From Myxococcales bacterium (GTDB lineage: Bacteria > Myxococcota > Myxococcia > Myxococcales > Anaeromyxobacteraceae): a stretch of 5,049 nt of DNA. Made by a program: the position numbers and the translations under genes. Positions 1 to 5,049 of the stretch are shown here, one piece after another (position 1 is the first letter of the stretch; each line of letters begins with the position of its first letter). Location: positions 1 to 5,049 of the forward strand of contig JAJXSQ010000200.1 of assembly GCA_021784495.1 (NCBI GenBank), given 5' to 3'. The notes below the pieces were generated by a model, which searched no databases, was not told the origin of the DNA, and saw only the letters and a program-made list of their open reading frames with translations.

Positions 1-88
1 CGTGGACGCGCTCGTCAGCGCGCTCCACGGGAAGGTCCGCGGCGAGAAGCCGATCACCGCTGAGCGGGCCCGCCGCCGGCGGCGGTGA
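1..88 (+). CDS. C-terminal end of an unidentified protein (partial, 5' end outside window)
   Basis: Reading from base 2 gives 28 codons before a TGA at 86-88, ending in an arginine-rich tail (AERARRRRR). This frame is preferred over the other two because 27 of 28 third positions are G or C, as expected for coding DNA here, and because the residues before the tail are a balanced mix (VDALVSALHGKVRGEKPIT). Frame 1 stops at base 61-63. Frame 3 stays open only as a shadow of the opposite-strand gene. I do not recognise the family from so short a tail. The gene converges on the M23 peptidase gene, with 37 bases between the two stop codons. Confidence 0.55.
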   Translation, partial: VDALVSALHGKVRGEKPITAERARRRRR

Positions 89-93
89 GCGGG

Positions 94-113
94 GGCGCCG
101 CCGGTGCGGCGCC
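94..113. terminator. GC hairpin between convergent genes, candidate bidirectional terminator
   Basis: GGCGCCGC (94-101) and GCGGCGCC (106-113) are perfect reverse complements around a 4-nt CGGT loop, giving an 8-bp all-GC stem. It lies 5 bases after the stop of the upstream plus-strand gene and 12 bases after the stop of the minus-strand peptidase gene, where a shared terminator would be expected. No T-tract follows on either strand, so it is not a canonical intrinsic terminator; it could act with Rho or as an RNA-stabilising 3' structure. In DNA this GC-rich some short palindromes occur by chance. Confidence 0.4.
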
Positions 114-131
114 GCTACAGCGCCGCTACAG
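110..131. repeat. 11-bp tandem duplication over the peptidase stop codon
   Basis: The unit CGCCGCTACAG occurs twice without a gap (110-120 and 121-131). On the minus strand each copy contains TAG. The copy at 126-128 terminates the M23 peptidase. The second, 11 bases further on and so in another frame, would stop a reader shifted by one base. The unit length is not a multiple of three, consistent with a slippage duplication at the gene end that does not change the protein. Confidence 0.7.
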
Positions 132-1460
132 CGCCGCCCGGCGCGGCCGCGCCCCGGCGCCGCGCAGGGCGACCGGCTCGGCGTCGAGCCGCGCGCGGAG
201 CGGGGCGATCGCCGCGCGGTAGGCGTCGAGCCACTCCCTCCGCACGGGCGCGTCGCGGGGGAGCTTCAGCTTCGCCGGATCCACGAAGACCCCGCCGCGG
301 AGGACCGCGAAGTGGAGGTGCGGGCCGGTCGAGAGGCCGGTCGAGCCGACCAGGCCGATGACCTGCTTCTGGGCGACGGCGCGGCCGGCAGCGACCTTCA
401 CCACCGAGAGGTGGCAGTAGAGCGTCTCGATGCCGTTCCGGTGGCGGAGGGTGACCGAGTTCCCGCAGCCGCCGTTCCAGCCGGCCTGCCGGACCACGCC
501 GTCGCCGACCGCCCAGACCGGGGTGCCGGGCGGCGCCCCGTAGTCGATCCCGAGGTGGGCCTGGCGGAAGCCGAGGAGCGGGTGGAGCCGGTTCCCGAAG
601 CCGGAGGTCACGTGGACGTACGGGAGCGGCGCCTTCAGGAACCCGCGCCGGGCGCTCTGGCCGTCGTCGTCGTAGTAGCTCGTCCGCCCGTCGGGGGCGG
701 TCCAGCGGAAGAGCCGGTGGTGCCCGGCGGCGACCCCCTGGTAGTCGGCCGCCAGCACCTCGCCGTAGCGCAGGAAGCTGCCGTCCGCGTCCACCTTCTC
801 GACGAGGAGCGCGAGCCGGTCGCCGCGCCGGACGTCGAGGTAGAAGTCGACGTCCCAGGCCAGGACGTCGGCGGCGAGCACCGCCAGCACCTGCTCCTCG
901 TGGGCGCGGTGGAGGGCCTCGGCGAGCGACCGCTCGATGGTGACCACCACCCGGACCGCGGTGGTGGAGAGCACCACCGGACGCGCGCGAGCGGCGAGGG
1001 TCCCGTCGCGCCCGCGCTCGACGAGCCACTCGTCGGCGCGATCCCGTCGGTAGGTCAGCCGCGTGAAGGGGCGCCCCCCGGTGGGCCGCTCGAGGAGGAT
1101 CTGGTCGCCGGAGCGCGCCGAGCGCGGCGGGACGAGCGGCCGGAGCGCGGCGATGGCCGCGCCCGCGTCGCTCGCGGTGAGGCCGAGGCGCGCCAGGGCC
1201 TGCCCGATCGTCTGGCCTCGCTCGATCCGGACCGCGATCGTTTCGTCGCGCTCGGGCGGAGGGGCCGGGGCCGGGGCCACCGGCGCGGCGCCGACCGGGG
1301 AGGGGGGCGTCGCGGCGACGGGCTGGGCGGGGGCGGGGCGGTGGCTCCAGGCCCAGGCGCCGGCGGTCGAGCCCCCGGCGAGCGCCAACAGCGCCAGCGC
1401 CGGTAGGACGCGGGCGGCGAGCGGCGGGCGGCGGCGGTCGTCGTCGGCGAGCCGTTCCAT
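126..1460 (-). CDS. MepM-like M23 family zinc metallopeptidase (murein DD-endopeptidase type)
   Basis: This 444-residue protein is predicted to hydrolyse peptide cross-links in peptidoglycan outside the cytoplasmic membrane. The N-terminus has arginines at 9-11 and 17, then a hydrophobic stretch (about 18-38) serving as signal peptide or membrane anchor. A proline/alanine-rich linker (about 41-70) follows. Residues about 73-125 resemble the LysM/OapA-like region of MepM. A middle region has a KGD-like turn (RRGD, 211-214) and a GFLKAPLP segment (273-280) that match E. coli MepM in order. The M23 domain spans about 283-395 with HLGID (H302, D306), YCHL (H350) and HLHF (H381, H383): the two zinc-ligand motifs and the catalytic histidine are intact. 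E. coli MepM has a similar length (440). The ATG is chosen because it just precedes the hydrophobic segment; its ribosome-binding site is weak (AGG 11 nt upstream). The only cysteines are C332 and C349. The precise cleavage specificity cannot be read from the sequence. Confidence 0.92.
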   Translation of the reverse strand: MERLADDDRRRPPLAARVLPALALLALAGGSTAGAWAWSHRPAPAQPVAATPPSPVGAAPVAPAPAPPPERDETIAVRIERGQTIGQALARLGLTASDAGAAIAALRPLVPPRSARSGDQILLERPTGGRPFTRLTYRRDRADEWLVERGRDGTLAARARPVVLSTTAVRVVVTIERSLAEALHRAHEEQVLAVLAADVLAWDVDFYLDVRRGDRLALLVEKVDADGSFLRYGEVLAADYQGVAAGHHRLFRWTAPDGRTSYYDDDGQSARRGFLKAPLPYVHVTSGFGNRLHPLLGFRQAHLGIDYGAPPGTPVWAVGDGVVRQAGWNGGCGNSVTLRHRNGIETLYCHLSVVKVAAGRAVAQKQVIGLVGSTGLSTGPHLHFAVLRGGVFVDPAKLKLPRDAPVRREWLDAYRAAIAPLRARLDAEPVALRGAGARPRRAAL

Positions 1461-1503
1461 CGGCGCGGCAACCTAGCACGCGCGGCGCGGGGGCAGAAGC
1501 GGG

Positions 1504-1518
1504 CCGGGGCCTCCCCGG
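1504..1518. repeat. Short inverted repeat upstream of the peptidase gene
   Basis: CCGGGG (1504-1509) and CCCCGG (1513-1518) form a 6-bp stem with a 3-nt loop. It lies 44-58 bases upstream of the peptidase start codon, so it could be in that gene's untranslated leader if the promoter is further upstream. Alone it is within what this base composition produces by chance. Confidence 0.35.
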
Positions 1519-1525
1519 ACCCTGG

Positions 1526-1567
1526 CCCGGGGCGATCCGCCCGGGCGCCCGGGCGGCGCTCCCCGGG
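1526..1567. promoter_or_regulatory. 42-bp nested palindrome with four CCCGGG cores, candidate operator or leader hairpin
   Basis: The core 1537-1556 is a perfect 20-bp palindrome with half-site CCGCCCGGGC; it also reads as two tandem copies of CCCGGGCG (1540-1547, 1548-1555). Outer arms CCCGGGG (1526-1532) and CCCCGGG (1561-1567) are mirror-symmetric about the same centre (1546.5). The four CCCGGG cores therefore start at 1526, 1540, 1548 and 1562, spaced 14-8-14. The element lies 66-107 bases upstream of the peptidase start and about 110 bases before the rpsL -35 box. It could bind a dimeric regulator, or form a strong hairpin in the peptidase mRNA leader. The symmetry is observed; the function is inferred, and high GC makes some chance contribution likely. 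Confidence 0.45.
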
Positions 1568-1676
1568 AAATCGTCGTCCGCCGCGCCGCGGGGCTTGGCA
1601 GCGGGCTCGTCATCGAGTAGGTTGCGCCTCCCCGCGACGTTTCCGGGGTGGTCCGAGCCGGGTGGACGGAGCTGGC

Positions 1677-1704
1677 TTGACACCGGAAGGCGCATCCGTA
1701 TAAT
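1677..1704 (+). promoter_or_regulatory. str operon promoter (sigma-70 type, perfect consensus hexamers)
   Basis: TTGACA (1677-1682) and TATAAT (1699-1704) both match the housekeeping consensus exactly, with a 16-bp spacer. No extended -10 TG and no AT-rich UP element is visible upstream. Transcription should begin near 1711, leaving a leader of about 74 nt before rpsL. The bases just after the -10 (CGCCGCCC from 1706) form a GC-rich discriminator, the type associated in ribosomal promoters with ppGpp/DksA growth-rate control. This is the only clear promoter seen and probably drives rpsL, rpsG, fusA and tuf. Confidence 0.88.
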
Positions 1705-1736
1705 TCGCCGCCCTGAATCCCGGGTGGTCTACAGAG

Positions 1737-1757
1737 GCCCACGGCGGTGCGGTGGGC
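1737..1757 (+). promoter_or_regulatory. Stem-loop in the rpsL mRNA leader
   Basis: GCCCAC (1737-1742) pairs with GTGGGC (1752-1757) around a 9-nt loop (1743-1751). It ends 9 bases before the purine-rich ribosome-binding region of rpsL (1767-1776), within the transcribed leader predicted from the promoter at 1677-1704. A hairpin here could stabilise the mRNA or serve as a protein-binding site, but no known r-protein repressor motif was recognised. Confidence 0.4.
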
Positions 1758-1766
1758 GTTCTCGCT

Positions 1767-1776
1767 GAGGAAAGAG
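1767..1776 (+). promoter_or_regulatory. rpsL ribosome-binding region that decides the start codon
   Basis: The purine run GAGGAAAGAG precedes the ATG at 1785. AAAGAG (1771-1776) gives an 8-nt spacing; GAGG (1767-1770) would be 14 nt away. An upstream in-frame GTG at 1752 would add 11 residues but lies before this run, so it is not the start. Confidence 0.65.
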
Positions 1777-1784
1777 CTCGTTCG

Positions 1785-2156
1785 ATGCCGACGATCAGTC
1801 AGCTCGTGCGCCAGGGGCGCGAGAAGCTCGCGGTCAAGAAGAAGGCCCCGGCCCTCCGGGAGTCGCCGCAGAAGCGCGGCGTCTGCACGCGCGTCTACAC
1901 CACCACGCCGAAGAAGCCGAACTCGGCCCTCCGGAAGGTCGCCCGCGTCCGCCTCACCAACGGCTTCGAGGTGACGAGCTACATCCCCGGCGTCGGACAC
2001 AACCTCCAGGAGCACTCGGTGGTGCTCATCCGCGGCGGCCGCGTCAAGGACCTCCCGGGCGTCCGCTACCACATCGTCCGGGGCACCCTCGACGCGGTCG
2101 GCGTCCAGGGCCGCAAGCAGAGCCGCTCCAAGTACGGCGCCAAGCGCCCCAGCTAG
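1785..2156 (+). CDS. rpsL: 30S ribosomal protein S12
   Basis: This 123-residue protein is the S12 component of the 30S decoding centre. It is almost collinear with E. coli S12 (124 aa): the start MPTISQLVR, the block QKRGVCTRVYTTTPKKPNSA (29-48) and the loop GGRVKDLPGVRYH (84-96) are all present. K43 and K88 (numbering with Met), where substitutions give streptomycin resistance in other bacteria, carry the wild-type residue, so a sensitive form is expected. D89, the residue methylthiolated by RimO in E. coli, is also kept. The ATG at 1785 is chosen over an in-frame GTG at 1752 because the family N-terminus begins at this methionine and a purine-rich site precedes it. It is the first gene of the operon, 19 bases before rpsG. 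Confidence 0.98.
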   Translation: MPTISQLVRQGREKLAVKKKAPALRESPQKRGVCTRVYTTTPKKPNSALRKVARVRLTNGFEVTSYIPGVGHNLQEHSVVLIRGGRVKDLPGVRYHIVRGTLDAVGVQGRKQSRSKYGAKRPS

Positions 2157-2175
2157 CCAAAGGTCAGGTTCTTCG

Positions 2176-2646
2176 ATGCCTCGTCGTCGCGAAGTCGAGA
2201 AGCGGAAGATCCTGCCGGATCCGAAGTTCCAGGACCGGCTGGTCGCCAAGTTCATCAACGACCTCATGCGCCGCGGCAAGAAGTCCACCGCCGAGCAGAT
2301 CATCTACGGCGCGTTCACCCAGGTCGAGGCGAAGCTCAAGGACGACCCGCTCAAGGTCTTCAAGAAGGCGCTCGACAACGTGAAGCCGGTGGTCGAGGTC
2401 AAGAGCCGCCGGGTCGGCGGCGCGACCTACCAGGTCCCGGTGGAGGTCCGCCAGGATCGCCGCGTCGCCCTGGCGATGCGCTGGCTCATCGAGTACTCTC
2501 GCGCCCGCGGCGAGAAGACGATGACCGAGAAGCTCGCCGGCGAGATCATGGACGCCGCCAGCAACCGCGGCAACGCCGTCAAGAAGCGCGAGGACACGCA
2601 CAAGATGGCCGAGGCCAACAAGGCCTTCGCCCATTACCGGTGGTGA
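2176..2646 (+). CDS. rpsG: 30S ribosomal protein S7
   Basis: S7 is a primary binding protein of the 16S rRNA 3' domain and organises the 30S head near the E and P sites. The 156-residue length is the usual bacterial size. Family landmarks are the N-terminus MPRRREVEKR, KFINDLMRRGKK (25-36), the RNA-contacting beta-hairpin region SRRVGGATYQVPVEV (about 77-91) and the C-terminal HKMAEANKAFAHYRW. The ATG is preceded by AGG at 2166-2168 with 7-nt spacing. Only 19 bases separate it from the rpsL stop, so the two are probably translationally coupled. In E. coli S7 represses its operon by binding the longer rpsL-rpsG spacer (about 96 nt); no such structured spacer fits here. Confidence 0.98.
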   Translation: MPRRREVEKRKILPDPKFQDRLVAKFINDLMRRGKKSTAEQIIYGAFTQVEAKLKDDPLKVFKKALDNVKPVVEVKSRRVGGATYQVPVEVRQDRRVALAMRWLIEYSRARGEKTMTEKLAGEIMDAASNRGNAVKKREDTHKMAEANKAFAHYRW

Positions 2647-2650
2647 GGAT

Positions 2651-2672
2651 CCAGGAGAGGTTCCCAGGAGAG
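2651..2672 (+). repeat. Pair of 9-bp direct repeats containing orphan Shine-Dalgarno-like AGGAGAG
   Basis: CCAGGAGAG occurs at 2651-2659 and again at 2664-2672, a 13-base period, just after the rpsG stop. Each contains a Shine-Dalgarno-like AGGAG, but no ATG or GTG follows at a usable distance, so they do not appear to start a small gene. They may be a mild duplication or unpaired sites in the spacer RNA. Confidence 0.6.
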
Positions 2673-2674
2673 CG

Positions 2675-2689
2675 GCCGGCGAGGCCGGC
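2675..2689 (+). promoter_or_regulatory. GCCGGC hairpin in the rpsG-fusA spacer
   Basis: Two copies of the self-complementary hexamer GCCGGC (2675-2680 and 2684-2689) are separated by GAG, giving a 6-bp all-GC stem with a 3-nt loop. It lies 28 bases after the rpsG stop. No T-run follows, so it is not a canonical terminator, but it could act as a pause or an mRNA processing or stability element between rpsG and fusA. Confidence 0.4.
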
Positions 2690-2691
2690 AC

Positions 2692-2723
2692 GGTTCGAGT
2701 AGAACCCGCTCCGCTCTTTGACA
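2692..2723 (+). promoter_or_regulatory. nut-like element: small stem-loop followed by boxA (candidate NusB/S10 antitermination site)
   Basis: CGCTCTTTGACA (2712-2723) matches the E. coli rRNA boxA TGCTCTTTAACA at 10 of 12 positions, and its first C also occurs in lambda nut boxA (CGCTCTT). Five bases upstream lies a stem-loop, GGTTC (2692-2696) and GAACC (2702-2706) with loop GAGTA, giving the boxB-then-boxA order of E. coli rRNA leaders. In those leaders boxA RNA binds NusB with ribosomal protein S10 (NusE) to prevent Rho termination. Here it would be transcribed between rpsG and fusA. The TTGACA inside it (2718-2723) could instead suggest a promoter, but no -10 is found at 16-18 bases. Similarity is seen; antitermination is inferred. 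Confidence 0.5.
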
Positions 2724-2796
2724 GCTCGGTCAGGTCGCGAGCGCCGCCCACGGGGCGAGCTCGCCTGCGCACGCACGAAGGTCAGGACGAGAAGAC
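2724..2796 (+). promoter_or_regulatory. Structured fusA leader with ribosome-binding site
   Basis: Several mutually overlapping pairings are possible: GCTCG (2724-2728) with CGAGC (2738-2742), CGCCC (2745-2749) with GGGCG (2753-2757), and a perfect 12-bp palindrome GGCGAGCTCGCC (2754-2765). The last two overlap and cannot form together. The ribosome-binding site is AGGA (2784-2787), 9 bases before the fusA ATG, in an unpaired A-rich stretch. No known riboswitch or r-protein site was recognised. Confidence 0.4.
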
Positions 2797-4890
<2,094 letters not shown>

Positions 4891-4914
4891 CCATCCGAGA
4901 CCGCGCACCCCAGG

Positions 4915-4920
4915 AAGGAG
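4915..4920 (+). promoter_or_regulatory. Strong Shine-Dalgarno site for tuf
   Basis: AAGGAG lies 8 bases before the ATG at 4929, the best ribosome-binding site in the window, as expected for the most abundant protein encoded here. The fusA-tuf spacer is 38 bases and shows no terminator or promoter. Confidence 0.85.
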
Positions 4921-4928
4921 ACCAGACC

Positions 4929-5049
4929 ATGGCCAAGGAGAAGTTCGAGCGAAGCAAGCCGCACGTGAACGTGGGGACGATCGGGCACGTGGATCACGGC
5001 AAGACGACGCTGACGGCGGCGATCACGAAGGTGCTGGCGTCGAAGGGCA
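4929..5049 (+). CDS. tuf: Translation elongation factor Tu (partial, 3' end outside window)
   Basis: EF-Tu delivers aminoacyl-tRNA to the ribosomal A site as a GTP complex. Only 40 codons are visible: the N-terminus MAKEKFERSKPHVNVGTIGH and the G1 loop GHVDHGKT (19-26) with H20, V21, D22 and K25. This start is nearly universal in bacterial EF-Tu, so the call is secure despite truncation. Position after fusA completes the str operon order. Codon choice differs from the preceding genes: all four Val are GTG, all five Thr are ACG, both Leu are CTG and three of four Ala are GCG, with CGA for Arg and GAT for Asp, against mainly GTC, ACC and CTC in fusA. Many bacteria carry two tuf copies that undergo gene conversion; whether a second copy exists cannot be seen here. 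Confidence 0.97.
   Translation, partial: MAKEKFERSKPHVNVGTIGHVDHGKTTLTAAITKVLASKG

Larger units (their letters stand above)
1461..1784. other. Divergent intergenic region between the peptidase gene and rpsL
   Basis: These 324 bases hold no convincing gene. From left to right: a weak leader for the minus-strand peptidase, a short inverted repeat (1504-1518), a 42-bp nested palindrome (1526-1567), three degenerate CCGGGTGG-type direct repeats (1643, 1658, 1720), a consensus sigma-70-type promoter facing rpsL (1677-1704), and a leader with one stem-loop (1737-1757). I looked for a minus-strand promoter for the peptidase and found no credible -35/-10 pair. Long open frames crossing this region are low-complexity shadows rich in Arg, Pro and Ala. 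Confidence 0.8.

Noticed and set aside
312..1406. A 364-residue plus-strand frame across the peptidase gene
   Set aside because: Antisense shadow with biased composition, no motif and no ribosome-binding site tied to a recognisable start.
115..1695. A 526-residue minus-strand frame overlapping the peptidase gene
   Set aside because: It is dominated by Arg, Pro, Ala and Gly and is a frame-shifted shadow of the M23 gene, whose own frame shows intact catalytic motifs.
1561..1700. Minus-strand promoter for the peptidase gene
   Set aside because: The reverse strand gives only weak fragments with no -35/-10 pair at acceptable spacing, so no call is made.
1752..1784. Upstream GTG start adding 11 residues to S12
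   Set aside because: The S12 family starts at the methionine at 1785, the purine-rich ribosome-binding run lies downstream of the GTG, and the GTG sits in the arm of the leader stem-loop.
1473..2303. A 276-residue minus-strand frame across the str promoter, rpsL and the start of rpsG
   Set aside because: It would run antisense through two conserved ribosomal genes and their promoter and resembles no known protein.
2692..2706. tRNA T-arm-like sequence GGTTCGAGT
   Set aside because: The stem-loop has a 5-nt loop instead of 7, and there is no acceptor, D or anticodon arm upstream.
2718..2746. Internal fusA promoter from TTGACA at 2718
   Set aside because: No TATAAT-like hexamer occurs 16-18 bases downstream (the region is GCGCCG-like). 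The longer match to boxA explains TTTGACA better.

Overview
The window is very GC-rich, and third codon positions are almost all G or C. It carries the start of a classical bacterial str operon (rpsL-rpsG-fusA-tuf) and, divergently, a cell-wall peptidase gene. High GC, the protein sequences and the tight ribosomal gene order fit a high-GC delta-proteobacterial lineage (Myxococcota, possibly Anaeromyxobacter-like). That placement is inferred from memory of these families and was not tested by any search.

Layout. Positions 1-88 hold the last 28 codons of an unidentified plus-strand gene with a basic tail. Next comes a GC-rich hairpin (94-113) between convergent genes, plus an 11-bp tandem duplication. 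Positions 126-1460 on the minus strand encode a full-length MepM-like M23 zinc endopeptidase: N-terminal membrane or signal segment, proline-rich linker, LysM/OapA-like region, C-terminal M23 domain with all metal ligands. Positions 1461-1784 form a 324-base divergent intergenic region. It has a 42-bp nested palindrome on the peptidase side and, on the ribosomal side, a promoter with perfect -35 and -10 hexamers followed by a leader of about 74 nt. Then come rpsL (1785-2156), rpsG (2176-2646), a 150-nt structured spacer, fusA (2797-4890) and the first 40 codons of tuf (4929 to the window end).

How it works together. S12 and S7 are 30S subunit proteins, and EF-G and EF-Tu are the elongation GTPases, so the operon couples ribosome synthesis to elongation-factor supply from one strong promoter whose GC-rich discriminator suggests growth-rate or stringent control. 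The peptidase acts in the cell envelope, and nothing here links it functionally to translation.

Most interesting points. The rpsG-fusA spacer contains a near-match to the rRNA antitermination element boxA (CGCTCTTTGACA, 2712-2723), five nucleotides after a small stem-loop, in the boxB-boxA order of E. coli rRNA leaders. Synonymous codon choice shifts abruptly from C-ending to G-ending at the fusA/tuf boundary. The rpsL-rpsG spacer is too short to hold the E. coli-type S7 repressor site. I see no mobile element, CRISPR array, RNA gene or undescribed multi-gene system; this is mainly a conserved housekeeping locus with some regulatory features that can be tested.
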